Shown here: one piece after another, positions 12,492 through 23,796 of the stretch
Layout: each line of letters starts with the position of its first letter
Position numbering within the stretch: the first letter of the stretch is position 1
NCBI GenBank assembly: GCA_963693305.1
Contig: OY855912.1
Coordinates: 4,087,501 to 4,151,500 of the forward strand
Direction of reading: 5' to 3'
DNA from: Meandrina meandrites
Lineage: Eukaryota; Cnidaria; Anthozoa; Scleractinia; Meandrinidae
DNA: 64,000 nt
The notes under the pieces: generated by a model
Told to the model about the DNA's origin: nothing
Database searches by the model: none
Seen by the model: the letters and a program-made list of their open reading frames with translations, nothing else
Program-made: the position numbers and the translations under genes

Positions 12492-12522
12492 TAAGGAAGC
12501 GCGTGTATATGGCTGCATGAAT

Positions 12523-13184
12523 TTATCCTGTTTCACAAGGGAGCATTTTCCAGATGAGCATTTGGCTCACCAATCTTCTGTTGATCTCAGCTAATGCTAG
12601 CGAGAGCTTCAACCGTCTATCCGGAGAAGACAACACCTTCACAATGTGGTCGATCTTTCTCACTTTAGCTTTGGTGTGGTTTTCTTTGGAAATCAGATGT
12701 CCCTTTCGCTTGATGATGGGTTTATCTGAGAGAATCTTTGATTTCTCTTGGACTGCTTTGGAACTTTTTACGTTCTGATACAGCATTGGTTTTCGTACCT
12801 GTAAATAAACGAAAAAGAAGAGTTATCCATATTTGCTTAGTATTTCAATTCAACTTGAGCAAATAACTGTAAACGAAGATATTATTTTGACAACCGTGCA
12901 TTTCCCGCGCTTTTCAACGACATCCTGCTGATTCTGTTTCGAGTGACAGTTGCATTTACCGTTCTTGACCATTCTTGTCACGACAACGAAACTATCTGTA
13001 TTTTTTTATTTGTAAATCACGAAATTACTGCCAAATAAATAAAAGCTGGCATCAAAATAATTCACGGTAGTTAACAAGCCTCTTACCTTTTTGACAAGCG
13101 GCTCGCTGGTCACCATGCCACCATTTTGCTGTCTTTCCCGAAGAGTACTGGAAGACTGTCTTCTTGTCGTTCCCAGTCGGTAAC
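12523..13184 (-). CDS. Candidate two-exon lysine-rich protein, unrecognised
   Basis: On the minus strand, an open frame ending in TAA at 12523 is preceded at 12798 by a strong acceptor (TTTATTTACAG). Upstream, an open frame ends at 13087 in a good donor (AAG|GTAAGA). Both are phase 0, giving MVTSEPLVKKVRKPML joined to a lysine-rich sequence with RKIDHIVKVL and RRLKLSLALAEINRRL. The short form would be about 101 residues if it starts at the Met of MVTSEP; the frame stays open further upstream (GYRLGTTRRQSSSTLRERQ), so a longer 5' part is possible and the start is not resolved. No domain, signal peptide or membrane segment is visible. The matching splice phases are the main support; chance occurrence is not excluded. 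Confidence 0.38.
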
Positions 13185-13199
13185 CTTGACAACGAGATG

Positions 13200-16100
13200 A
13201 GTGGCATGAATATATGTCATCAAATGAATAAAGGCATTATTATAAATTATTATTATTACTATTATCAGCAAGAGTGACGCGGAATGCGAGATTTGTCACG
13301 CAACGATAGCTGTGCGTCCTTTATGAACCACACTCTCTCGTGAAATTACCCAAGTTACTAAATCGATCACTTAATAATCATAAAAAAGAAACTAAAAAGC
13401 TCAACATGCATCTAAACTGCATTTTCAAATTGCTTGTAAAACTCTTTGGCACATGTAACGGTGTTTCTGATTCACGGGGGGTGGGTGATTCTCTCATCAG
13501 TCAGTAAACGGCTACTTGCGGCAAAAGAGAACCTGAATCACTACCGCGAATTCAAGGATTCCCTGGAATGGTAGCCTGCCTTGTAGCCGGACATGTAACA
13601 AAATCCTCAATATATGCCGGCGGTTTTCAGACTGTCTGCGACGCAGGCTTGCAAAGTGAAGACTCGAAAATTACCACGCGTAATGATATATCAGGAAATT
13701 TTGCGTCAACCTCGTCCCAAGGACTTTACTGTAAAAAATATCTGGAGCATCGTACGTATTTTTTTCAAAAAAGTCGAGAGGATACTCAGAGTTTTGGTAG
13801 GACCTTTGTTGCCAGTATTGAAACAGCGTTTTTATAAAGATGTCACAGATTCAGTATCCAAGAAAATGATCACACGCTATCGTGCTCGTCGAACTAGCTA
13901 TCCAACGAGTCATCGACTGATTTTATTTTGCTGGAGTAGGCCATGAATCTTGCCGCGGATCCTGTTTTACCTGAAAATCGCTTCCCACCAATCCTGCGAG
14001 TCTCCGGTGAAAACACGTGACCACAAGAGCAGGTACGGCTCGAGGCTGCGACCTGTATGATGAGAAAAACAAGTCAAACCGGTTGCTACTAGCATCGGGA
14101 AGGGTGGCTCTTCTTCATCAAATCACTGTCAGTTCCTCTCTAATTTAGAGTGGAATCCCGATTTTTCGAGTTCTCGATTTCTCGAAACTCGTGATAACAC
14201 GAACCGAAAATTTCCCTTCCCGACTGGCTCTCGGTTCGCTGCAGTTACTTCCGATATCTCGCCGTTCTTTCCCGCTGTACCCCAATTAACCAGAGCAAAC
14301 ATTCGGTTTTGTGCCACTTTTGTGTCAGATTTTGATTATTGGTTAACCCATTTAACCTGTTTTGAAAGTAAAATTAAACCGTTACAAGTTTATCCGTTGG
14401 AAAATCAGGTGTATGTTTGGATTGGAACTTAAATGCCGAGTTCACAATTTAAACACGGAGACTGGGCTTAGTTTTGCTCTTATTATGAGTTCAGCCTATT
14501 TGATTGCTTGCATAAACTAATTATTCTATGTTTTTACCTTGGTTAATTTCGTTGGAATATAGATAAGATAAAACCCTCCGTAGAAACCACAAAAAATCAA
14601 TGCTTGTTATATTACTTTGCAAAGACCGTAATCCACTTTGATTTTCTTGTTGCAAAAACAAACGGTGAAATGTGAGACGATGTGCATCTTCATCCAATCG
14701 AGGAATTTCGTTACCTCAAGAAAATATCAACAAGTACAACTCTTTTTTATGTTGTTATTTCTGTGCATATATAAAAGGTGCCCAATTTTCAATGGCCTGC
14801 TTTAGATTTTCTCCAACCATAAAAGAGAATTGAAATTAATCGATGTGACATTCTAAAGGCTCTATTTTTTAACATCCGAATTTTCTTGATTTTTACTTTT
14901 TTTTGAGCCAGATAACGATCTCAGAAAAGCTATAGTCAAGCCGTTTTATTTCTAATTCGCAGACGGCTGTGCACATTCCTCCCTACTTCTTCTCTGGTTT
15001 TCCGGGCCCTGTGGGCCTGCAAGAACCCAAAACGGTTTTGAAAGGGTTTACCACCCGCAATAACAGCTCGGATAAAGTTGATTTACTTTGTACAAAAATT
15101 GTACAGCAGAAGTACACGCTAAATTTCCTTTTAGTCCTTTTGTCAGCAAATGAAAGAGCCTTCCTTTCAATGTATTTAGGGAACACAACAGAGGGGATGT
15201 ATCGCGGGCCTTTCTACAAGTCGGCACACGCAATGCGCAAGGAAAATCGGTGGTATTTATCACGTTGGTTATTGGTGTTTTGCTATTACAGAAACGCGAA
15301 TCGAATAAGACCTGAATTTAGCGAAGCCGACGAAAATATAATCTTCCAACAGCTATACTATTAATTGTGCCGAAAGGATGCCGTGTTGCATGGGATTTTA
15401 AGAACTATAATAGAATTATACTTCACTATTCAATTACTGGATTTACATCAACAACATTTCGTCACGGCAAAGCTAAGGACCAACACCAGTGTCCGCGATC
15501 GGTGGTTTACTAGCAACTCGCTCCATACAACTCTAAAACCTGGGAATATTTTCGTTGAACTAGAGTATTAGTTTACACAATTTGTTCACTAACCTTCGAA
15601 CTACAGGCGATGCAAAGCTTCAACATTTTCTCTACTATCCGCGAAACAGGCCAAAACTTGTTTTGAAGCGAAGGCGAACGACGAACGATTTTACGTAGGC
15701 TACGTAAACACCGCTCGAAGACAGCTCGATCAGAGTTCGTTATGGTTTAAGCGCCTTTTTGGCGTAATTCCAGAAATTGTCAACATTTGCATGACAATGC
15801 GGTTTATTGTGACGACCGACAACTGTGCATTCGGAAAATATGCAAATTACGTCGTACTTTTTTCGATTTTTTTCTCCCAAACAATTGCGGAATATTTACG
15901 ATTTTACAGCAAAAATATAAAATGCAGAATCTGACGACATTGTAGTCTCCTTAAAAATATTTTGAGCGTGTTTCCTTTCCCTTGTTTTGAACACATGTTT
16001 TTGTAACCAAAATAATCGTCCTCATTCGAAAACCACTGCGTCACAAAAACTATAAATATGTATAACTTGCAACAAATTTAATACGCCCACACTTGTATTC

Positions 16101-17025
16101 TACCCCGTCAATCTTTTCGGCCACTCCCGATCCCGGTCACTCCTGCATACATCAGGAGCTTAGACTGCAGCTAAAACTCATCTGGAATTGAGAGATCGAA
16201 CGAAGCATCGTTCGCGAAGTTTGTGGGGTGCGGTAGCGGGCGAAAATAAATCAGAAAGCAGAGCGCGTTCTCGGAGAGAGCGAAGCTAGAGCTTCTCAGA
16301 CTGCGCTCGGCTCGTTCCGCCCGCCAATGTTTCTCCGCTCTATACCCCACTAGGGAGTCTGTTTCATACAAGAGCCGCGGACCTTTCCCTTACCCGTGAT
16401 TCTCCGCCAGCACGCTCGCCCGATCTGAGATGACACCGGGAACCACACCAAAATAATTTAACATTCATCTGTACGTACCTCAGGCTGAGTTCGGATCAGA
16501 TTTTTTACCATGCAGGAAATATGTTTCATGAAATAGAGGAGATCGGTCTAAAACTTTTCTTTAGCTAGCGTGACAGGAGGCCATTAATTCGCTCATGTTG
16601 GTGATAAAAGTGCAAAAACGCCATTACTATCAACGATAACTGAGCAGTGATTATAATTGTCTTGCTTGATCGTCACATTTTACCAGCTTCACGAAATCGG
16701 AAATCGGAAATTTCCTTGGAAACGCTTAGCCAATAGAACGAATGTTGAACATTCACCGGCTCCCCGCGGCTCGCGATTTAGCTGTTGGTCCAAGTAAGTT
16801 TCAGCTTGGCCAAATGAAACAGTCTTTGGACTCGATTGGACAGTCTAGTCGAGCCAGAGTTTTCAAGTTATAGACCTATCGCGGTACACTTATAGACTGG
16901 GCTTGGGCAGGCTGGCTGGCTTGATTAAAGAAGAGATTGCTAATTTTCATGTAAATCTGATGACTCATTGACCTATCAAAGCAATCTGGAACGAGCAAAC
17001 TTTGGCATGAATAATGATCTAAGGT
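13200..17025. other. Non-coding stretch, no supported gene
   Basis: Contains short open frames on both strands, the longest being 131 codons at 14969-15364, which I could not relate to a family. A motif AATCCCGATTTTTCGAGTTCTCGATTTCTCGAA near 14155 repeats the fragment near 10988 in inverse orientation and is probably a MITE end. Otherwise I see nothing. Confidence 0.4.
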
Positions 17026-17181
17026 CGGTTTACACTCTACGATTTGTCGGCCCGATTCGCCTCAGTGCGCACTTAAAAATTGGCCAACAGTAACACAGAT
17101 TTTAGAAATCGGGCCGATTTTCATTCTCGCAATTCAAATAAGACAAAGAAAATCGGGCCGACGAATTGCAGTGTGTAAATT
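17026..17181. mobile_element. Short MITE (~155 bp)
   Basis: The two ends, GTTTACACTCTACGATTTG and CGAATTGCAGTGTGTAAA, are inverted complements with few mismatches, and both lead inward into TCGGCCCGATT and its complement AATCGGGCCGA. A compact non-autonomous DNA-transposon relic without coding sequence. Confidence 0.65.
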
Positions 17182-17919
17182 TGTTTTTTTTCTTCGAATG
17201 AGCCAGGTAAGCGGGCCCTCTAGGTATTTGTGGTTCATACAAACGAAATTGCATTTCTTTCTGAGGCTGACCAAAACAGTTTTGACTCACTGCTGACTCC
17301 GACATTCCCTTCTTTTACTTGGAAACAAGTGGGGACACATTTTAAGTGGTAAAAATACCTAAGCTAATGATTGAAGAAGGGGTTCCTGCGTTTGAAATAT
17401 TTTGTAGCGTTTTCACAACCGATTTATTACGACAATCGTTGTGAAAACGTATGGGGCTGCCATATTTATGGATGCAGCATCGATGCAGCAGGAACATTAG
17501 ACGGTAAAATTTTTGCGCGCGTTTTTTCTACTGGTGTGGCGCACAGTTAGGCTAATTAAATTTTCTGCTGCGGCGCTCTGCATCCGCTTGAGTGAACACA
17601 GATTTTAACTTCATTTAACTAATTCGTTTATGTTCTTTCATCATTTAGATTATGCGAAAAGAAAAGTTCTGAGGACGGAATCCCGGCATCAGGAGTAATA
17701 TTAATTTTAGTTGAACAAAAATCAAGTACCAGAATAATTTAAATCCTATTGCGTTATTTTCTGCCCTTAATAAAAGGTAAAGATGTAAGTAATTATCGTG
17801 ATAACACCAACAACAATTTCTTATGAGAGTCTGAGAAAATTGATTTCATAGTTCACAAGCTGTAGGCAAAATATAATGTAAAATCGTCTTTAAGCGATTC
17901 AGTGGAATTCAGTGAGATT

Positions 17920-18200
17920 CAGTGAAACTTTCGAAATTTTCTTTCGATGTTTGGTATTGTTAGAAACGATTTCTTTTGATAAGATATTTAAAACACTAAC
18001 ACAAAAGTTTGCAATAAGGTGTAAATAATTTTGCATGGTGCAACGATTTCAAATCAGAGCAAAATCTTACGTCTTTTCAGTGGAACTTCGAAATTTGTTT
18101 TCGATGCTTGGTGCTGTTAGAAATGATTTCTTTTGGTAAGATATTTAAAACAGTAGCGCAAAAACGTGCAATAAGGTGTAAATAATTTTACGTACATAAT
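17920..18200. repeat. Diverged tandem duplication (~157-bp period)
   Basis: The block containing TTCTTTCGATGTTTGG, TTAGAAACGATTTCTTTTG, AAGATATTTAAAACA and AATAAGGTGTAAATAATTTT is repeated about 157 bases downstream with scattered substitutions. No coding character. Confidence 0.65.
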
Positions 18201-18395
18201 GATAAAAACTCGAAGTCCTGGCGGATTCCGTCTTAACAATTTGATTTTAGAATTTTAACGACGTCAGATTAAAACCGCTTATTAGCAGAATAAGGTGCCT
18301 TGTTAAATACTTAGTTCAATGTGAAGCAGTGAATCTTGTTTATTCCCTATCATAATCAATATTTCCGGACTGTCTTCGCTATTGTCGCGCACTCA

Positions 18396-18403
18396 TATAA
18401 AAG
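18396..18403 (+). promoter_or_regulatory. TATA box (TATAAAAG)
   Basis: A consensus TATA element 32 bases before an ATG at 18428 that begins a short open exon. It is the clearest TATA element in this gene-poor region, which is why I considered a gene here. Function inferred from motif and spacing only. Confidence 0.4.
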
Positions 18404-18427
18404 GTTCGAGAAAAGCACACGCGCGCG

Positions 18428-20277
18428 ATGCGAGAATTAGTCCACAGGAAGGGAATGAAAACGTGCTATCGATTTGTTTGCTATAACATAAATATCGTCG
18501 GAAATAAAGGTGAGATTAAAAAATTGTTAACAATAAATAATTCAAAAATAAAGCTGTATTTTGTGGACGGCCAGATGTAAGGAAATTAGAGTAGGTAGAA
18601 TAAAATCTAGATCGATTTCTTATTTTGAAACTTTAAATTCTGCTGGTTGAAAAAAAATTCAAAAATTACTTAGCAAATTTATAGATTCGAGAACGGGTCA
18701 AATAAGTTTCTAATTTGGCCGGCCAAGCAAAGATAAACAACTGCAAAAAAGATAACGAGTATTAAACGATGCTAAAAAGGAGTGTTTTGGGAAAAAGTTG
18801 CATCAAAGACGGTTTCGATGCGTATTAAAACTGGATCATAAAGTTAGTTAAGTTTTTACATTCAATTCTCGTGACATTTAAGTTTTCCTATATTTTTTAA
18901 TCTCGAAATTGGTGGTTTATTTAATTAAGCTGAATGTTAAACAAATTCTTTAAATTCACGAAAATTAAGTGCCGCGAAATTATCGCTATTCCAAAATCCG
19001 AAATCAAGTTGTCGCTAAAATTTCGTGTAGAAAAATTAAGCCTTTACAGCGCGCCCAGTCTTATTAAGCCATCCTTAATCGTTTTGGTCTTCTATTGTCG
19101 TTTCTTTGCTTTTTTTGTCATACAGCTAGTAAACAATTTTTTTGAGATCTCCTTCGAAATGACTTAATACCTTTTAATGTGGCAGCTATTTTTTTTTTTA
19201 AGGTTTTTGAAACAACAGGAGAAAAACGGCTTCTTCGTGAGCTAGGCTTAACTTTCTGTTCTGATCATGAACTGCAGTTCGATGGAAGAACACAGACAAA
19301 ATATGTCAGAAATACAAAGCACTTCACTTGCATGGCAATGTAAGCAGATAGTTGTCAGTGTTAAAACAAACACTCGGAATGCTAATTATATCTTCCAAAT
19401 TGTGCGGGCATGTTAAAAATTGAATCCTAAAATTGGCCTAATTGCCGCGAAAGCTATCAATTATACGCTTAAGCGAGGCTGCCTTTTTGTTTGGTTACAA
19501 TACATAACGATTGGGGTGGTCACTAATTGCTAGTAACTTAATACAAGTAATGCGAACTCGAAATGGAACCAGAGTTGCCAAGAAGTCTCGTTTTTCTGTG
19601 TTTAAATCGTAAATTGTCAGCAAAAGTAAATGTAGCAATTATACGTCTTTTGTACTAACGTTCAAAAAATCATGTGTCATTTTCACGTCAGACATTTTTC
19701 TGTTAACTATGAACTTGTTTGCTTACGTTCTTTTTCACATGCAAATTTTAGCGTACAATCGCCTTCGTGCGCTAGCTAATTACCCCGCAAGTGAAAAGAG
19801 AGATTACAATTTTAATTGTTCCATTGCCCCTCATTTCAACATCAGCAAGGCGAAAATTCTGAAGTCTTAGTTTTCGCTACGATTCGCGAAGGGTTAGTCT
19901 AAAGAATTAACGCTGAGTCAAAAAACATAAAGCGACGCAATGATCTCGTCCTGTTTTGTCTATGATTTTCTTTTTAGTTTCTAGCGTATCAAAATAAATT
20001 CGTTGCATTGTACATTTGTACAAACCGAAAGAATGTTCAATACTGATTTTGAGACGAAAACTCTTGAGCGAACGAACAAACACATTTGTAAGCTTTAAAA
20101 CACTATCGACGGTCTTTTTTAAGAAGCAAAAATCTCGCGATTTTCTTGTTTGGGTTCATGTTTCTTGTCTTCATCTACTTAAAATACGTAAAATAACTCT
20201 CCCTAAATTATAGGCGGTTGTTAAAGGAAGTCAGATGTACGGTGATGCCCATGGCTTCTTTGTGTACATCGCCATGA
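18428..20277 (+). CDS. Candidate small three-exon gene, unrecognised
   Basis: Exon candidates with compatible phases are 18428-18509 (donor GTGAGA), 19219-19339 (acceptor AACAG, donor GTAAGC) and 20214-20277 (acceptor TTATAG). The middle exon reads EKRLLRELGLTFCSDHELQF then TKYVRNTKHFTCMA, which looks coding. An alternative acceptor at 19203 keeps the same frame further upstream. The last exon has a second, longer open frame (AVVKGSQMYGDAHGFFVYIA and onward to a stop at 20324) that does not fit the incoming phase, so an exon may be missing or the gene may be broken. I recognise no domain. The start at 18428 was chosen because of the TATA box just upstream; another in-frame ATG is at 18455. 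Confidence 0.25.
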
Positions 20278-20426
20278 ACAGAACGTACATCTTTGTTATC
20301 TTTGGCTGTCCTTCTCCTTACTGAACTGCATCTTGATGTCTGTTATCGACGACGATTTCCCGTCTTAGCAACCCAGTCAATAAAATTCTACATGGTTAGC
20401 TAGAGCAAGTCAACGATATAGCTTTG

Positions 20427-21182
20427 TCATTTTAATTGAAGTAGTTTAAAACCGCCAACAGCATCGTCGAGATCTTGGTCACCTTCTAAGAGTTTTATCA
20501 CCTCCTCAAACTGAGGGCTGCATTTTACATTAGCGCAAAGCGAGAACTTCGTTGAATCATCGGTTATCGTGGGTAGTACTGTGTGTCTTCGCCCTTGCCT
20601 TCCCTTATTGCCACGCCATTTCATTGCCAAGCTTCTTGCTTTTACAATGGTTGAAATAGAGTAGCTTTCTTTGGCATCAGGGGTAACGGATAACGATCGA
20701 TGTCTAGAAGAGCTGCCCAATCGTCTCTCTGGCGTTTCGCTTTGACGTCTTTGGGAAGATATCGGTGACCCAACTTTTAACATTTCCAAAGTTCGCCCGG
20801 TTGACTTAGCTTCTAGTAGCTCTTTAGATCCGGGAAAACCAACCTTCGCCTTTGCCTTTGACTGATAGATACCCGATTTTCCCGTGTTTGAAGGAAGTTT
20901 TACTTTTCTAGCGGTTTCATGTCCATTTAAGGCTGGGCCCTCGCGATTCCATCTTGATGACGCGTGGAAACTCACTGTTGAGGAAGCGATATCTGGAGTT
21001 TTACTACGAGTCCTTCTTTCTCTTGAGTTAGGCCTTTCCTTTTCAATTCCTGTCAAAACAAACCCATTTGAGCCATTCTGTAGGCGCTTTGTAGCTTTTC
21101 CACGTGTAATGGAAGGCGCCATGTTATGTTTCCGCAATTCCACAACTGGATCAACTTGGACAAATAAACGATTCAACGGCAT
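20427..21182 (-). CDS. Single-exon Ser/Arg-rich basic protein, unrecognised
   Basis: An uninterrupted frame of 251 codons from ATG 21182 to TGA 20427. It begins MPLNRLFVQVDPVVELRKHN, an ordered-looking N-terminus. It continues through a basic, serine-rich and probably disordered middle with several Cdk-like Ser/Thr-Pro sites (RSKTPD, GSPIS, SETPERR, LSVTPDAK), and ends in an acidic-hydrophobic helix (SPQFEEVIKLLEGDQDLDDA) and FKLLQLK. There is no signal peptide, membrane segment or zinc-binding pattern. The composition would suit a nuclear or cytoskeletal phospho-protein, but that is only inference. It lies well apart from other genes and I do not recognise the family. Its length, base composition and lack of low-complexity expansions make a real gene more likely than chance. 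Confidence 0.55.
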   Translation of the reverse strand: MPLNRLFVQVDPVVELRKHNMAPSITRGKATKRLQNGSNGFVLTGIEKERPNSRERRTRSKTPDIASSTVSFHASSRWNREGPALNGHETARKVKLPSNTGKSGIYQSKAKAKVGFPGSKELLEAKSTGRTLEMLKVGSPISSQRRQSETPERRLGSSSRHRSLSVTPDAKESYSISTIVKARSLAMKWRGNKGRQGRRHTVLPTITDDSTKFSLCANVKCSPQFEEVIKLLEGDQDLDDAVGGFKLLQLK

Positions 21183-22080
21183 CACGTCGCAGAGCGTTCA
21201 TGGAAAAGCTAATTTTATGTTTCCAGTGACATAAATAAGCCAGTATTTCCCTTTGTACAGCAATAAATTCGTTTTCTTTTTGTCCTTTGTGTAACGATAA
21301 AATGAATACGTTATTTTCTCATTAAGACTAATGCCAAATAAAAAATCGTCCTTTGTATACGCACACCAGAAATGGTTTCTTATTGTTTCGCGAGCTTACG
21401 TCAAATTTTCTTCCCTTTTCACTGAAAACAAAGTATTTTCGTTTGACAAGAGGATGCTAATTTCCTAGTTCAACAATGGGGTTAGTGTCAGCTTAACCAC
21501 TCAATTTACTCTACACGTTTCTTCAATGTTTACTCGTGCCAGCTAGTGGGAGGAGATAACTTTTTGTGTACATGTCAACGTACATGTGACTTACGGACGT
21601 AATTCCATAACAAACTGAAAGTAAAGTCAGTGGAATATTTGCACAGTAAAATATATTGGAGTTAGTTATAGAGGATTAAGCCTTCTCATCTGAAAACACA
21701 ATAATGCAAGCACATGTCGGATTTTACAAAGTGTACTTTTGTACAGGTTATTAAAATTAAAAATAAACAGTACATATTCACTGAAATACATGTGTTTGTG
21801 AGAGGTTTCGCCGTACTTGCCTTTGTGAGAGGGAAATTTCTAACGTTATATTTTCATTTAAATTACGAAGAACTGCATGTGTAAGATATCTTTACGTGAA
21901 CGAAATTTATTTTCAGCAGACGCTTCCAGCATTGAAAGAAAAATAGAAAAACTGAAAATATAACGCAGGCCAAAACAAATACCTCACGTGCCCGTGAAAA
22001 TATGCTGCTATTTTCCACCAATATACAGAATTTATTATATAAACTGCAGTGCTTTAGCGAGTGGTAGCAAATCGAGAAAA
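21183..22080. other. Upstream flank of the Ser/Arg-rich gene
   Basis: AT-rich DNA without a supported gene. It should hold the promoter of the minus-strand gene ending at 21182; no clear TATA element was found at the expected distance. Confidence 0.4.
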
Positions 22081-22081
22081 A

Positions 22082-22131
22082 TGGTATCCCACATGTGTGG
22101 ATAAAAATGATATCCACACATGTGTGATATC
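22082..22131. repeat. Hairpin with ACACATGTGTG core
   Basis: TATCCCACATGTGTGGATAAAAATGATATCCACACATGTGTGATA is largely self-complementary in two nested ways; each CACATGTG is itself a palindrome. A small cruciform-prone site. Confidence 0.6.
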
Positions 22132-22202
22132 ATTTTTGACCAATCAGCTTGCAGAGTTTGCCATGTTCCAATGCTGAATGAGCCAAAGTAAATCGATATT
22201 AA

Positions 22203-22361
22203 GTCGAAAAATCTTCGGATCTTCCTCGGCAATCTTCGGCAATCTTCGGAAAACTTCGGAAATTCTCGGAAAATGTTCGGAAACATTCGTACAACCTTCG
22301 GACAACATTTTGAAAATTTTCGGAAATCTTCGGAAATGGTCGGAAATCTTCGGAAAATCGT
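22203..22361. repeat. ~10-bp minisatellite, unit ATCTTCGGAA
   Basis: About 14 imperfect head-to-tail copies of ATCTTCGGAA/ATTTTCGGAA. Read on the minus strand it stays open and gives repeats such as FRRFPKI and FPKISE, so it can mimic a protein; nothing flanking it supports a gene. Directly followed by the palindrome at 22401. Confidence 0.85.
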
Positions 22362-22400
22362 CAAAAACATCGTAATTAGTAGGTTTATATAATAACAAGA

Positions 22401-22542
22401 ATAATACATGGTTTCTTGGAGATATGAAATTTATCTTCTCGTGTTCAAATCCGATATCTCACTCGTTCGCTGCGCTCACTCGTGAGCTATCGATTTGAAC
22501 ACTCGAAGATAAATTTCATATCTCCGCGAAACCATGTATTAT
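22401..22542. mobile_element. Foldback element, ~65-bp arms
   Basis: The left arm starts ATAATACATGGTTTC and continues GGAGATATGAAATTTATCTTC, CGTGTTCAAATC. The right arm is its complement (GATTTGAACAC, GAAGATAAATTTCATATCTCC, GAAACCATGTATTAT). The loop holds CTCGTTCGCTGCGCTCACTCG. A near-perfect foldback, adjacent to the minisatellite. Confidence 0.8.
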
Positions 22543-23465
22543 CCTCTATATATCGGCTTATTAACCATGTGCGAGGACAGTACTGGGATTATATCGGGTC
22601 TATAGCTAAACGGTCGCGAGATGCGTACAGTCGAAAGAATTTAGAGAAGGCTGTGGGTCGATATGAGGTCCAGAACAAGCTTGGCTGTTGCGGTGCATTA
22701 AGGCCGATCGCAACTCGGATAATGCTTGCTGAAAAAACGAATAGTTATGGTTCCCACAAGTCGCATCCCATAATAATTTTTCTTCCTGGACAAGAGCCAT
22801 ATCTTTCAATTTACTGCTAAAACTGAAATGGTTATGCTTATTGGGAAAAACGGATCCAAGAAATGTGAGGCGATAACTACGACGATAAACTTCGAGTAAT
22901 GCGAAAATGCTGAACTTTCCATTGCGTTCTCCAAAACCGCTAGTGCTTAATTATTCTATATATCTTTCCTTCGGGAAAGCAATGACGGTCATTTGTTTGT
23001 TTTTTACAAAGAAACCTCCTTTCACTTGAACAAACACTTTCTAAAAGGAAAAATCCGAGCACCTTGATTACAAGAACCATACGGGATAGATCTAAGATTA
23101 TGCAACATCGCACGTTCAGATAAAAATATAAATGATATTCAAAACATCGACGAAGGTAAATAAAATGAAAAAAAAAGAGAAAAGAATTAATACAAAAACA
23201 ATCCTAAAACAGACAAGGACATATATGAATATAATCCACAAAAATTATAGTCATAATTGATTTAACCGTGAAGTTTCGCCGACATTTCAATCTCAGATCT
23301 GATTTGATACTTATAAAAGTAGCTAAAGAGTAATGCAGAATACCTGAATGGATGGCCAGGTTAGGAAAGTCACAGAAAGCCACAGCAAATTTTCTGAGGG
23401 GGTGTTTCTTGTGTTGACGAAGAAGAGAAATAAAAACCACTTGATAAATGGCCTAGCTTATAAAG
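22543..23465. other. Non-coding stretch
   Basis: A 112-codon plus-strand frame at 22482-22820 starts inside the foldback element and shows no family character. Nothing else supported. Confidence 0.4.
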
Positions 23466-23796
23466 AGTCTCTCGTAGCTCAGTGGTTAGAGCGCCCAAAC
23501 GGTATCTCAGTAGGGGGGAACTAGTGCCAGTTTTGGCAAATCTTCGTTGAAGCACTCGAAGAGTTTCCGAATTATTTCATCCAATCACAAACTAGCGCGA
23601 GGGCTCACGAGGACTCCGGAAGCAATCGCCGGAACAAATACGTCATGTTGCTTAGCAACTTCTGGGACGAAAACTGCGGGCTCAGTCATTTTTTAGCGCC
23701 CTGATGATTTCTAGGAGAAGTGATCGCGTCATCAACTGGCACTTTCTCCCCCAACTGATCTGGGAGGCCACGGGTTCGATTCCTGTCGGGGACTCC
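23466..23796 (+). mobile_element. tRNA-derived SINE head, split by a MITE
   Basis: The left part (23466-23507) has an A-box-like TAGCTCAGTGGTTAGAGC. The right part (23758-23796) has the B-box-like GGGTTCGATTCC followed by TGTCGGGGACTC. Removing 23508-23757 and one copy of ATCT restores a continuous tRNA-like sequence of about 75 bases, with an acceptor-stem-like pairing of TCTCTC with GGGGA. The anticodon loop lacks the expected T33, so this is a tRNA-derived repeat rather than a working tRNA. Confidence 0.7.
23508..23757. mobile_element. 250-bp MITE inside the tRNA-like SINE
   Basis: Termini CAGTAGGGGGGAACTAGTGC and, as complement of the right end, CAGTTGGGGGAGAAAGTGC both run on into CAGTT, giving imperfect 24-25 bp inverted repeats. 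Exact 4-bp target duplication ATCT at 23504-23507 and 23758-23761. No coding sequence. Superfamily not assigned. Confidence 0.85.

Noticed and set aside
14129..14317. 62-codon minus-strand frame.
   Set aside because: Made of the GAGAAATCGGGATTC-type repeat that also occurs near 10988; looks like MITE sequence.
14969..15364. 131-codon plus-strand frame preceded by a possible acceptor (AATTCGCAG).
   Set aside because: No family resemblance, no donor, and no partner exon; could be chance or an unrecognised terminal exon.
22035..22409. Overlapping 124- and 84-codon frames with FRRFPKI repeats.
   Set aside because: They are translations of the 10-bp minisatellite; no splice sites or family support.
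23466..23796. A functional tRNA gene.
   Set aside because: Interrupted by a 250-bp element, and even when rejoined the anticodon loop lacks the conserved T33 and the T stem has a mismatch.
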